In this document: positions 25,001 to 31,798 of the stretch, piece after piece
Layout: every line of letters begins with the position of its first letter
Numbering within the stretch: the stretch's first letter is position 1
NCBI GenBank assembly: GCA_910588135.1
Contig: CAJUOT010000014.1
Coordinates: forward strand, 1-47,603
Origin: an uncultured Oscillospiraceae bacterium
GTDB taxonomy: Bacteria > Bacillota > Clostridia > Oscillospirales > Oscillospiraceae
DNA: 47,603 nt
Direction of reading: 5' to 3'
Made by a program: the position numbers and the translations under genes
Notes under the pieces: generated by a model
Database searches by the model: none
What the model saw: only the letters and a program-made list of their open reading frames with translations
Told to the model about the DNA's origin: nothing

Positions 25001-25182
25001 GGCTGTACGAGGCAAAAAAGGCGGCGGTCACCGCCCAGGTCCGGCTGAACCTGGGGCCGTTCTGCGCCTACGCCTGCGATATGCTGGAAAACGTTCAGGA
25101 GGAACTCTCGGTAGAAGAGGGGCGGCTGGCGCTCTCCTTCCGCGCCTTTGAGATCAAAACCATCCGCCTCCGCCCGCTGTGA
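22060..25182 (+). CDS. GH38 alpha-mannosidase
   Basis: Glycoside hydrolase family 38 enzyme that removes alpha-linked mannose with retention. At 1040 aa it has normal full length. ATG 22060 follows CAGGAGGGAAAAAC. There is no signal peptide, so it acts in the cytoplasm on imported oligosaccharides. An N-terminal beta domain (about 1-250) precedes the zinc catalytic domain. That domain shows NAHLDLAWLWP (zinc ligands H265, D267), nucleophile D377 in LWLPDSFGY and HQFHDILPGS (H577, H580, D581). The C-terminal 450 residues form the beta-sandwich region. The isomerase and kinase at 6.8-8.4 kb could process the mannose released. The gene has its own promoter, divergent from marR, and ends at a strong hairpin. 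Confidence 0.95.
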   Translation: MDVLSSEWRDRVAHWIRTLKQDFYAPLGEIGWEAFRTRDHLSSRELESREFVPVSPGFTWGETWEYCWFRGRVTLPEAAQGKRIVLNLSPGGESTLFVNGRSFGTYRADWVSEPHHYLVDNALTAQGRAGDCYEVLMETYAGHYFPDAGGCTTGPVLPGSYQDPLTEGARRTLGRCTYGVWNEDAYQLYMDVDTLSKLLEVLDSASLRAAKVAEALEQFTLMVDFEQDADKRIASYRAASRMLRPVLEAVNGSTQPVFYAVGNAHLDLAWLWPMAETHRKTARTFAAQLRLLEEYPDYKFIQSQPASYEMCRTHYPELFQRIKEAVKAGRWIADGAMWVEPDTNLAGGEALIRQLIHGKRYYKEVFDVDSKLLWLPDSFGYTAALPQILKGCGVDYLVTQKIFWSYNQEERFPYHYFSWQGMDGSQVTSFLPTNYTYQTHPVEINTAWKNRTQARDLDAFLLPFGYGDGGGGPTRDHVEYALRQKDLEGGARVKLAGPMEFFEDMEQAGGPKHTYVGELYFSAHRGTYTAQAAIKRWNRKNELALREMELWASAAVWEGWAYPLKQADALWKQLLLHQFHDILPGSSIARVYQEAERAHEKTFQGAEDIRTSALRALTGGSSEENAVTVFNSLSFQRRALVALPDAFGSGACLADGSPVPIARTEEGVKALVDLPPCGAVSLRPGGSAQPVTAPAATIRKTEAGFLLENSQVRALVDGRGEVVSFVLKESGREFAAAPMNRFHLYKDVPRRFDAWDIDSNYRQQEVEGAFDVTVDVVEQGLEAVLKVTGRIGESSYTQNIRLAADSARLVFETQVDWRELHRLLKAAFPVAVYAENGINEIQFGYIERPTHRSRPYDQERFEVCNHRYSALCDGSHGAAVLNDCKYGVSMNGSSLELTLLTASASPEIRADNRTHRFTYAFTAWEGSFADCDVVRQGYELNVEPVTAPGTRDFSLLSIDRENIFADTLKPAEDGSGDLILRLYEAKKAAVTAQVRLNLGPFCAYACDMLENVQEELSVEEGRLALSFRAFEIKTIRLRPL

Positions 25183-25219
25183 CTGCGGGAGACCACCGCA
25201 CCCTGTTCCATCACATCAT

Positions 25220-25257
25220 ACGGCCCAGTGCCGGGAAAACTCCCGGCACTGGGCCGT
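25220..25257. terminator. Terminator-like hairpin after the mannosidase gene
   Basis: A perfect 17-bp GC-rich stem (25220-25236 with 25241-25257) and a 4-base AAAC loop, 38 bp after the stop codon. No U-run follows. The rest of 25258-25497 contains no gene I can support. Confidence 0.75.
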
Positions 25258-25497
25258 CAGCCTGCCGAAAATGGCCTGCCTGACATGAAGCCAGACAGGC
25301 CGCAAAGAGGCCAGCTTCTTATCTGGTTTCTCAATCGCTTTGACCCTTACTGCGGCGGCATCGGTCAACATATCCTAACTTATGACAAACTGGGGTTTTC
25401 AAAAAAGCCATTGGCTGCGACACTTTCAGACTTCTGAAGGTACAGACAAGCACGGGCTGAAATGTATCTCAGCCAATTTAAGTCCCTCCGGGCGTAC

Positions 25498-25630
25498 CAT
25501 GATAAGTTGACATGCCGCCAAGGGAGCGGCCTGTCAATTTTCCTCCAATAGGTTTTCAAATTATTGAAGCCACAGTGATTTTGGTCACTGTGACTTTCAT
25601 TTTTGGAAAGGGCAAATTTTTATGAACAAC
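25498..25630. repeat. Dispersed double-hairpin repeat, family 1, copy B
   Basis: Aligns with 2771-2903 from CATGATAAGTTGA onward. The first stem is TTGACA (25507-25512) with TGTCAA (25532-25537) plus GCCGC with GCGGC. The second, AGCCACAGTGA with TCACTGTGACT, is less perfect than in copy A. The repeat leads directly into the pseudogene at 25731-25913, with no promoter or gene recognised between. Confidence 0.65.
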
Positions 25631-25730
25631 AATTGAAAAAAGCGAGGCCATCCGGGCAGGTTTACGTAAGGTTGCGTGATTTCACAGTAAAAACTGTGTG
25701 TCAGAAAACCCGCCACGCAATTTCATTGCT

Positions 25731-25913
25731 TTATGCATTCCTTTTTCTCTTGTTACGCTGGGCGGCGGCATATTTGAATGCCTTATACATGGCTGGTGAT
25801 AATTCTGGTCACTCCTCATCAAACTATATTACCCGCTTTATCGCTGATCTGACTTCATTCAGCTGCTCTTTGGAAGGCACCTGCCCATCTTTAATTGTAA
25901 AGGTTCTGGTCAT
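25731..25913 (-). pseudogene. Small antitoxin-like gene with two nonsense codons
   Basis: Minus-strand frame of 61 codons from ATG 25913, with AAGGGGGC upstream. It reads MTRTFTIKDGQVPSKEQLNE, then a TAG (codon 30), FDEE, a TGA (codon 35), then PELSPAMYKAFKYAAAQRN. The intact pattern I know from clostridial small proteins is roughly F-D-E-D-C-P-E-L-(S/T)-P-A-M, so the TGA replaces the Cys codon. Both halves remain in the same frame, showing decay by point mutation only. The family often lies beside toxin-like partners, but no partner gene is present here, so the antitoxin label is tentative. Confidence 0.5.
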
Positions 25914-25980
25914 AATAGAGCCCCCTTGTATAATAAATTTTGAGCTTATAAATCTCAGTATCAGCAGGCTCTGAGATCCA

Positions 25981-26376
25981 CTATGCTTCCCCTCTCAATT
26001 TCTTTAGGATCATCTCATCTGCCGGGCAGAATTCATACTGCGGGATTTCCTCAGTCGTGATCCAGCGGATGTCGTTGTGTTCCAGCATCTGCGGCGTCCC
26101 TTCGCTGATGGCGGCGTTGAACAGCGTCAGATGCACGTTCAAATCCGGGTAGTCGTGGTCTGCCTCCATAAATATCTCACCCACCGAAAGGGTGACAGCC
26201 AGCTCTTCCCGGCACTCCCGGATCAGGGCCTGCTCCTTCGTCTCCCCAGGCTCCACCTTGCCTCCCACGAACTCCCACAGCAGTCCCCGGGCCTTGTGGG
26301 CGGGGCGTTGGCAGATGAGGAATTTGTCCCCCTCCCAGATGAGCGCCGCCACCACTTCCGTCACCTTTTTCTCCAT
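25981..26376 (-). CDS. Nudix hydrolase, MutT-like
   Basis: 131-aa pyrophosphohydrolase from ATG 26376 (GGTGGTGG before it; a GTG three codons upstream is possible). The full Nudix box GGKVEPGETKEQALIRECRE, continuing EELAV, is intact with all acidic metal ligands. The EFVGGKVEPGE start and RPAHKARGLLWEF context match MutT/8-oxo-dGTP diphosphatases that clean oxidised nucleotides, although CTP-type relatives cannot be excluded. It is a single gene, divergent from the deformylase-like gene by 128 bp. Confidence 0.92.
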   Translation of the reverse strand: MEKKVTEVVAALIWEGDKFLICQRPAHKARGLLWEFVGGKVEPGETKEQALIRECREELAVTLSVGEIFMEADHDYPDLNVHLTLFNAAISEGTPQMLEHNDIRWITTEEIPQYEFCPADEMILKKLRGEA

Positions 26377-26504
26377 ATCCACCACCAGATTTTCATATTC
26401 AAGGATTTGCTTTTCTGCCCCGCTCGTGGTATCTTATTGGGGAGTATATCACAAATCCACCGCCGGGGAAAGTGCCGGCGGCGATATTTGGGGAGCTGAC
26501 ATCC

Positions 26505-26915
26505 ATGGTTCGTGAGATTATGCATGATAAAGCGTTTTTGGCCCAGAAGGCCGAGCCCGCCGTGCCGGAGGATCTTCCCGTAGCCCAGGATTTGCTGGAT
26601 ACCCTCGCCGCCCACAAGGATGGCTGTGTGGGCATGGCGGCCAACATGATTGGCGTGAACAAGCGCATCATCGTCTTCGACAACGAAGGCGCTTACATGG
26701 TCATGTTCAACCCGGAGATTGTCAAAAAGTCCGGGCCCTACCCAGCGGAGGAGAGCTGCCTTTCCCTGTCCGGCGTCCGCAAGGCCAAGCGTTGGAAATC
26801 TATCAAAGTTCAGTATCAGAACGAGAAGTTCCAAACCCGCTTCAAAACCTTTACCGGCTGGACGGCCCAGATCATCCAGCATAAGATCGACCACTGCGAA
26901 GGGGTGTTGGTCTGA
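26505..26915 (+). CDS. Peptide deformylase-like protein with altered catalytic motif
   Basis: 136 aa from ATG 26505 (GGGGAG 9 bp upstream). Deformylases remove the formyl group from nascent protein N-termini using a metal held by Cys and two His. Motif 1 reads GCVGMAANMIG and motif 2 EESCLSLSG with metal Cys C85. Motif 3 reads QHKIDHCEG: H126 and H130 are kept, but the catalytic Glu of HExxH is Lys127 (AAG, one base from GAG). The metal site is therefore present and the general base missing. It belongs to the shorter clostridial second-deformylase type. It is followed after 1 bp by a HEAT-like gene, so the two are co-transcribed. Activity is doubtful. Confidence 0.88.
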   Translation: MVREIMHDKAFLAQKAEPAVPEDLPVAQDLLDTLAAHKDGCVGMAANMIGVNKRIIVFDNEGAYMVMFNPEIVKKSGPYPAEESCLSLSGVRKAKRWKSIKVQYQNEKFQTRFKTFTGWTAQIIQHKIDHCEGVLV

Positions 26916-26916
26916 C

Positions 26917-27357
26917 ATGGACATCGACGCCTGCATCGCCCGCCTGACGGGAAAGGACGCAAAAGCCGCTTACGCCCTTACGCAGCAGATTACAGCGGAG
27001 AGCCGGGAATCCGCCGCGTATTTTGATCGGTTTGCGGAGCTGCTGTGCCACAAGAATTCCCTGGTGCGGAACCGGGCCATCTCCATCCTGGCGGCTAACG
27101 CCCGCTGGGACACGGCTGGAAAATTTAATGTTCTGCTGGACGAATTTCTGTCCCACGTGACGGATAGCAAGCCCATCACCGCCCGTCAGTGTGTCGCAGT
27201 TCTGCCGGAGATCGCGGCGACAAAGCCGGAGCTCCTCCCCGGAATCCAATTCGCGCTGAAACAGGCCGATCTCAGCGGCTACCCGGACAGTATGCGGCCC
27301 CTGGTTTTAAAAGACATTGTGACGGCGCTCCAAAAAATGGACGGCACAAAACCATGA
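26917..27357 (+). CDS. HEAT-repeat-like helical protein, 146 aa
   Basis: All-helical protein from ATG 26917, which follows the deformylase stop by 1 bp. The pattern LVRNRAISILAANARWD and later PITARQCVAVLPEIAATKP is that of paired HEAT/ARM helices, with a conserved Arg after the first helix. Relatives in Clostridia are often called SufBD-like, but no Fe-S scaffold residues are visible and I do not endorse that name. It ends by overlapping the next gene as ATGA. A protein-protein adaptor role is the most that can be said. Confidence 0.65.
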   Translation: MDIDACIARLTGKDAKAAYALTQQITAESRESAAYFDRFAELLCHKNSLVRNRAISILAANARWDTAGKFNVLLDEFLSHVTDSKPITARQCVAVLPEIAATKPELLPGIQFALKQADLSGYPDSMRPLVLKDIVTALQKMDGTKP

Positions 27358-27878
27358 GCAGGGCTGAACCGATAGAACTGGGCCTGACCATCCCTCTCCA
27401 GCGGTATCTCCGCGTCAGAGCCCTGCCCTGCGGCCAGGAGCTGGATCGACGCTTCTGCTGGGATCTCCACGTCATTCCCTTACGGGGGTGCTCCTCCCTG
27501 TTGGCAGTTCACTGCCACACCCGCTATACCTTCGTACTCTATGATTTGAGCCGCCCGGACTGGGAATGCCTATCGGACATTTTTCGGGAGGGCTTGGAAC
27601 ACAGCCTGTCCAGCGCCGGGTTTCCACCCGAAACGGCAGACCTCCTGTGCGGCCCCGGTCAGCCGCTGTTCACCAAAACCCACGACCGCCGGGAGGTAGC
27701 TTTCCTGAACCGCGCCTGGGACGATGTGATGGCCACCGAGCTGGCCTTGGACGAGAGCGCACAAAGCCAGCCGCTGCTCGACCAGAGCGTCAACGCCAAA
27801 CCCAGCCGGTGCGTGGGTTCTGACGGCTTGGGGAGAACGGCGGAACGGCTGGCGGCAGTGATCCGGGAGCTGTCCTAA
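27354..27878 (+). CDS. DUF6933-like protein, 174 aa
   Basis: Start ATG 27354 overlaps the preceding stop (ATGA). The segment RFCWDLHVIPLRGCSSLLAVHCHTRYTFVLYD, split by the family's W-D-x-H-x-I-P-L/I pattern, followed by a short helical region, resembles proteins annotated as DUF6933; their role is not known. It is the third gene of a coupled deformylase-HEAT-DUF unit. After it, 27879-27984 holds two weak hairpins but no gene, marking the edge of the GC-rich backbone. Confidence 0.55.
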   Translation: MSRAEPIELGLTIPLQRYLRVRALPCGQELDRRFCWDLHVIPLRGCSSLLAVHCHTRYTFVLYDLSRPDWECLSDIFREGLEHSLSSAGFPPETADLLCGPGQPLFTKTHDRREVAFLNRAWDDVMATELALDESAQSQPLLDQSVNAKPSRCVGSDGLGRTAERLAAVIRELS

Positions 27879-27984
27879 CTTGTTGTATGCGTCTTGTTGA
27901 TATAGTTCCTCCCCAGATTTTGAGGTGGGGTACTTCCAAAAATATCCCCTGCATCTATAGGGGTCACCCTTGAATTGTGAGCTG

Positions 27985-28013
27985 TTGACTTGCTTTCATG
28001 GGTATGCTATGAT
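27985..28013 (+). promoter_or_regulatory. Promoter of the acetyltransferase-like pair
   Basis: TTGACT (27985-27990) and TATGAT (28008-28013) with a 17-bp spacer, 27 bp before the start codon at 28040. Confidence 0.7.
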
Positions 28014-28039
28014 AATTAAAGAAACGAAGCGGTGTTATA

Positions 28040-28555
28040 ATGCGTCCAGCCTATTATGTCATAGATGTGGCAGCCAATGAGCCAATTCTCGCCGTCATAC
28101 GCCCTGCAATTCAAAAGGATTTTGCGAAAACCGAAAGCGAGCGTTGGCAGACAAGTTGGTTGTCTAAGTTTATTCAGCAGGACGCACTCGAAAAATACGC
28201 ACTGGAATTGTGTAGTTCCAAGGAATTGGTTGGGCTTGGCGCATATCGCAATATGCCTGAGGGCATTCTTGTTGCAGTTGAATACATTGAGAGTGCACCG
28301 ACCAGTAATCCAACTCAGACAAGATTTCGCAAGTTCAGGGGCGTTGGTGCAGCATTGCTGGCGTCTGGGATCCAACTTTCTATTGACTATAGTTACAGTG
28401 GCACAATTTATTTGAAGGCAAAAACTTCAGAACTCAGGGAACACTACATTCGGGATTTTGGAGCTATTCCATTCAGCCATGTAGATCCATTCATTCTCCT
28501 GATTAATGGAGAAGCAGCAAAAAGTTTGTTCTCACAATTTTTGGAGGAGGAATAA
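28040..28555 (+). CDS. GNAT-like acetyltransferase, 171 aa
   Basis: The C-terminal half (FRGVGAALLASGIQLSIDYSY, IYLKAKTSELREHYIRDFGA) resembles the acetyl-CoA binding loop and the last helix-strand of GNAT enzymes. The N-terminal half is divergent. No signal or membrane segment. Its stop abuts the ATG of a 69-aa protein, so both form a two-gene operon behind the promoter at 27985. GNAT enzymes with a small coupled partner include toxin-antitoxin pairs, but in those the antitoxin usually comes first and has a DNA-binding fold, which is not visible here. The AT-rich base use marks the switch from backbone to acquired DNA. Confidence 0.6.
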   Translation: MRPAYYVIDVAANEPILAVIRPAIQKDFAKTESERWQTSWLSKFIQQDALEKYALELCSSKELVGLGAYRNMPEGILVAVEYIESAPTSNPTQTRFRKFRGVGAALLASGIQLSIDYSYSGTIYLKAKTSELREHYIRDFGAIPFSHVDPFILLINGEAAKSLFSQFLEEE

Positions 28556-28765
28556 ATGGTGTTGGAAGAAAAATATCTGAGATTAGATGATATAGCTGCG
28601 CCTGATGGATACGTTGCACCCTCCACCAGCGAAGATTTAGCCTATATCGCCTATTTCCGCCAAACTTGCAAACGGTACAATATAGACTTTGCCTTTGCGG
28701 ATCAGGATGAGCGTGATTTTGTCATACGAATGGCAGAGAAAAATTTTGCTCAGAAACGGGCTTAG
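28556..28765 (+). CDS. Small acidic protein coupled to the GNAT-like gene
   Basis: 69 aa; ATG 28556 directly follows the TAA of the acetyltransferase-like gene, whose GAGGAGGAA end doubles as the ribosome site. It is mostly helical and acidic, ending in a basic tail (RMAEKNFAQKRA). No domain recognised. Because it is fully dependent on the upstream gene's transcript, it is probably a partner or modulator of that enzyme. Confidence 0.55.
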   Translation: MVLEEKYLRLDDIAAPDGYVAPSTSEDLAYIAYFRQTCKRYNIDFAFADQDERDFVIRMAEKNFAQKRA

Positions 28766-28897
28766 ACCCATACGCCGACCCAGGCGACGAAAAGAGCAAA
28801 TGGAAGCAGTGGGCAGGATAGTTTCATAGAGTATCCGCAATCCGTCCAAACAGCACGAATTTGGCACAAAATGACCCAAAAAAGTTTCCGAGGACAG

Positions 28898-28942
28898 CTG
28901 GGGGTCAAGAGGCCGCAGGTTCAAGTCCTGTCACTCGGACCA
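28898..28942 (+). other. tRNA-Pro(GGG) 3' fragment, integration attachment scar
   Basis: 45 bp match the 3' part of a proline tRNA: anticodon loop CTGGGGG with the 3' stem strand TCAAG, T-arm GCAGG-TTCAAGT-CCTGT, acceptor strand CACTCGG and ACCA. The 5' half is replaced by unrelated sequence, so no tRNA is made. Elements that integrate at the 3' end of tRNA genes leave exactly this copy at one end. Confidence 0.75.
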
Positions 28943-28946
28943 ATTT

Positions 28947-29003
28947 ATGATAATCCGAACGCTGTCCTCCAGGTGGGGGACGTGTTCGGATTTATCATTT
29001 CCA
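28947..29003. repeat. 57-bp palindromic repeat, family 3, copy 2
   Basis: Matches 6239-6295 with two substitutions and the same imperfect stem. It starts 4 bp after the CCA of the tRNA fragment, where a tRNA transcript would need a terminator. Confidence 0.7.
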
Positions 29004-29065
29004 TCAACAATATTCTGTGAATAGCAAACGGCGGAACAGCCAGTATGGACACCCCGCCGCCGATT

Positions 29066-29224
29066 TCATTCTTTCTTTTGCCGTTCCTTCCACTCTTGAA
29101 ACTCTCTTTGACCTTCCTCGCTCTCAAAGAATTTTTGTATCTCCGGGAACAACACCCGCGCCAGGGCCTCTACCTCGTGGAGTGGGATGCCTGTGCCATA
29201 GTCGTTTGCTTTCTTTTTTGCCAT
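29066..29224 (-). CDS. 52-aa protein, second copy of the element gene at 34399
   Basis: ATG 29224 follows ACGGAGGACA. The sequence (KKANDYGTGIPLHEVEALAR, then FFESEEGQREFQEWKER) matches about 40 of 52 positions of the 56-aa protein at 34399-34569, which belongs to the Rep/FtsK transfer module. No other module gene remains next to this copy. It sits 124 bp from the tRNA-Pro scar, so it is probably the last piece of an older related element, or one end of the present one. Biochemical role unknown; the composition is that of a small helical protein. Confidence 0.75.
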   Translation of the reverse strand: MAKKKANDYGTGIPLHEVEALARVLFPEIQKFFESEEGQREFQEWKERQKKE

Positions 29225-29339
29225 TCATTGTCCTCCGTAATAAAATTTACGAAGGCACATTTCCCCTTTTCCTTCTCGTACATGAAATGTTTGGGGTTTG
29301 AATAGGCAGTCCTCCTTTTCTGGACGGCGCTCGTATAAC

Positions 29340-29373
29340 GCAAAGAACTGCTGGTTGTCCAGCAGTTCTTTGC
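29340..29373. terminator. Hairpin terminator
   Basis: Perfect 15-bp stem (29340-29354 with 29359-29373) with a 4-base loop, between the 52-aa gene and the 471-aa gene. The remainder of 29225-29577 shows no gene on either strand. Confidence 0.6.
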
Positions 29374-29577
29374 TTCACGTCCATCGGTTGTGGGTATTAT
29401 ATCTGATTTGGTTCAATCCGTCAAGGTTCCACGATGGTAGAAAAAATAAGCAGCAAAAGACTTGTGCCGCAACGGGTTTGGGGCAGGCATTTGAGGGGGA
29501 TGTGTGTTTATATTCAAAAGGCCAAAATCGGCTTTCTAAAGCGTTACAAAATTTTTGCTTGGGGGAGCCTCAAAAAG

Positions 29578-30993
29578 TTATCGTTGATTCCTAAGTTCGT
29601 TCATCTTTTCCAAAACCGCCTGCATAGCGCTTTGGTGGGATGCTTGGGCGGTTTGCACACCGCCAACAGAGGCCAGCGCATAGGGGTCAAGCAAGGTCAG
29701 CCGGGCGCCGGTCAGCAAAGCCCTCTCCTGCCGATAGGCCATGTCCCTTTGGGCTTTGGTCAAATCAGATCGAAAGATGCCGGAATCAGGCCGCTTATAC
29801 TTTTCCGCGATATGCTCCAAGCCCTGCAAAAACGGATAAGAGCTATTTTCGGCATGGGCCTCGGCATAGTAACCTTCAATCGTCTTTCTGGCGTTCACCG
29901 CTGGCTGTGCGTAAGCCCGCATATAGGTTTTCAGCGCAATAGAACCGTCAGGATCAATGTCCCGGTTTTGATTGATAACTAAATTCATATCCTGTTGACG
30001 GGTGCGGAACTCGGCAATAATTTCTGGCGCACCTACCCGGACAGCGGCACTCATGCGATCCTTATTTTCCTGGGTATTGAGGGGAGAATCAGGAGTTAAG
30101 CTGAGAATTTTTTCGTTCATGGCCTCCTGCTGTGGGTCGTATGTACTGGAATACCGCGCCCAGGTCGGGCCAGCCTGTTTCTTGACTTCGGAAAGCGTTC
30201 TGTCATCCATCTCCCGCTGGGTATCCACTTCCGCCAGATGGCCGTTCACATAGTCCACACCTAAGGCCTCGCCGTCCGGGGTGGTCAGCTTGAGATGGTC
30301 ATACAAATTTTTCCCGTTTTCACCACGGTTCAATGCCTGCTCTATTGCCTCAGTCAATTCCTCGTCCTCCAAGCCGGTTACGTGGATGGAGTAGTCAGAC
30401 TGGTCTACCGTCAGGCGGAAGGACGCATCTGCCGGAACCTCAATCTCATTCCCATCAAAAATATCCTGGATAGACTGGTCAATCTGTTCCCGGCACACCT
30501 GGTTTGCCCGCATTGCTGCGGAGGACAGAGTAGGCGGGCTACCAGCGGAGGCGAACGCATAGGGATTTCCCATTTGCAGGTGTTTACCGCCGCTCAACAA
30601 ATCCAGCTCCTGGTCATATGCCCAAGCCCGTTCGTTCTCCGACATACCGGCACGAAAATCAGGGGAATCCGGGTTCTTATATTTGTTCCAGATATGGGTG
30701 CTGGGGCTGTCATAGGTCAGGTTTTCCTCATGCTCCGCAGCGTAATGCTCCCGAATCACATCGGCATCGTTCCGAGTGATTCTGCTGAACTCTACCGCAA
30801 AAGAGGTAAAGGTGGTCGTGCTTCTGGCCTGTTTCTCAGAAGCCGCATCAATCTGCGCTTGCCCGGAAATCACAACTTCATCTTGGGCATTGGCAGACGC
30901 AGAAATATCCGCTTTCCTCTTGCTGGCCTTCGCTTTTGAAACCGAATCGGTGGTGGCCGTTCTGTAAGAGCTGGGAATACCGTTAACTATCAT
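29578..30993 (-). CDS. Unknown 471-aa protein with an internal repeat
   Basis: ATG 30993 follows AGGAGGAACC. The N-terminal 60 residues are Ser/Ala/Lys-rich and low-complexity (SVSKAKASKRKADISASANA). Two similar units follow, near residues 85-160 and 370-450. Each reads: (A/E)-x-Y-x-A-E-x-x-x-E-N, later W/H-x-x-x-K-Y-K-x-P-D-S, F-R-(A/S), an AYDQE or AYRQE-L block, then DPYAxAS or NPYAFAS-x-G. The style recalls Bacillus DUF4885-like proteins, but I am not sure. No signal peptide or membrane helix is seen. It is the last gene in a row with a 210-aa unknown protein, an MFS exporter and an XRE-TPR regulator, so it is probably cargo of the integrated element. Confidence 0.65.
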   Translation of the reverse strand: MIVNGIPSSYRTATTDSVSKAKASKRKADISASANAQDEVVISGQAQIDAASEKQARSTTTFTSFAVEFSRITRNDADVIREHYAAEHEENLTYDSPSTHIWNKYKNPDSPDFRAGMSENERAWAYDQELDLLSGGKHLQMGNPYAFASAGSPPTLSSAAMRANQVCREQIDQSIQDIFDGNEIEVPADASFRLTVDQSDYSIHVTGLEDEELTEAIEQALNRGENGKNLYDHLKLTTPDGEALGVDYVNGHLAEVDTQREMDDRTLSEVKKQAGPTWARYSSTYDPQQEAMNEKILSLTPDSPLNTQENKDRMSAAVRVGAPEIIAEFRTRQQDMNLVINQNRDIDPDGSIALKTYMRAYAQPAVNARKTIEGYYAEAHAENSSYPFLQGLEHIAEKYKRPDSGIFRSDLTKAQRDMAYRQERALLTGARLTLLDPYALASVGGVQTAQASHQSAMQAVLEKMNELRNQR

Positions 30994-31037
30994 AGTGGTT
31001 CCTCCTGTTCTTCCTTGGTTCACGTTATTTACATTTC

Positions 31038-31670
31038 TTACGCCTTTACATCAAAATTTGCAGACATATTGCCGCTCGCCGATGGAACCGCTGTCCGCTG
31101 GGCGGCAGCCATCTCTGCCCGTGCCTCCCTAAATGCCTGTGCGTAAACCGCATCCGCCTCCCCTTGAAATTTCAATTCCTCTTGTGTCTGTATGACAGTC
31201 CATCCTCCGCCGTTGCTGTTATAGCTTGCGATTGTCTCGCCGTTGGGGGCATAGATTTCAGCAGTCTGACCGCCGGAGTTATGATGAATTTTTCCAAAGC
31301 AATCTCCTGACATCTTGCCCAGGGATACAAGGGTTTGTCCATCCTTGCGCTGGATTTTTCCAGACAGCCGCTTCAGCAGGCTGTTGAGCAGTTCAAGCCG
31401 GGGGTCATCCTCTTTTGCAATCGCTTGAAGAACCTGTGTGGCTTGGGCCATGGGAACGGAACGGTCAGGAGAAACACACCGCTTCATTTGGCTGTGCTGG
31501 AGTTGGAGATATCCCTTGTCCATATAGATATCCTTTTGAGCATCCTCCTTTGCCAGCGACTTGATCCGTTCGACAAAACCATCTGTCATTGCGTTCTTAG
31601 CCGTTTTGTCGGAATTTTTCTGAACTGCGGGAGCCTTCTCCATGCCATTTTTGAAATTATTGATTTTCAT
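31038..31670 (-). CDS. Unknown 210-aa protein upstream of the repeat protein
   Basis: ATG 31670 with AAGGCGG upstream. Lys/Asn-rich N-terminus (MKINNFKNGMEKAPAVQKNS), a middle helical part (QATQVLQAIAKEDDPRLELL), and a C-terminal beta-rich part with the GGQTAEIYAPNGETIASYNS segment and GGGWTVIQTQEE. The C-terminus is again Ala-rich with SASGNMSANF. It lies 44 bp before the 471-aa gene and both have similar low-complexity ends, so they may be partners or export substrates. No family recognised; no signal peptide. A 128-bp gap separates it from the MFS gene. Confidence 0.6.
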   Translation of the reverse strand: MKINNFKNGMEKAPAVQKNSDKTAKNAMTDGFVERIKSLAKEDAQKDIYMDKGYLQLQHSQMKRCVSPDRSVPMAQATQVLQAIAKEDDPRLELLNSLLKRLSGKIQRKDGQTLVSLGKMSGDCFGKIHHNSGGQTAEIYAPNGETIASYNSNGGGWTVIQTQEELKFQGEADAVYAQAFREARAEMAAAQRTAVPSASGNMSANFDVKA

Positions 31671-31798
31671 AGCTGTAAACCGCCTTTCTGCGAAAGGTGC
31701 CGACAGGGTTACAAGATAGATGGAGGCGTTCAATGATATAGCCTTATTTTTAGTTATTATCGACAAATAATAAAAAAGTTAAGAAATGCAATAACAGC

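Noticed and set aside
25603..25974. Plus-strand frame of 123 aa
   Set aside because: It is the complement of the repeat and the antitoxin-like pseudogene; composition is not protein-like and no ribosome site is present.
28898..28942. A functional tRNA gene
   Set aside because: The acceptor 5' strand, D-arm and 5' anticodon stem are missing, so only a fragment remains.
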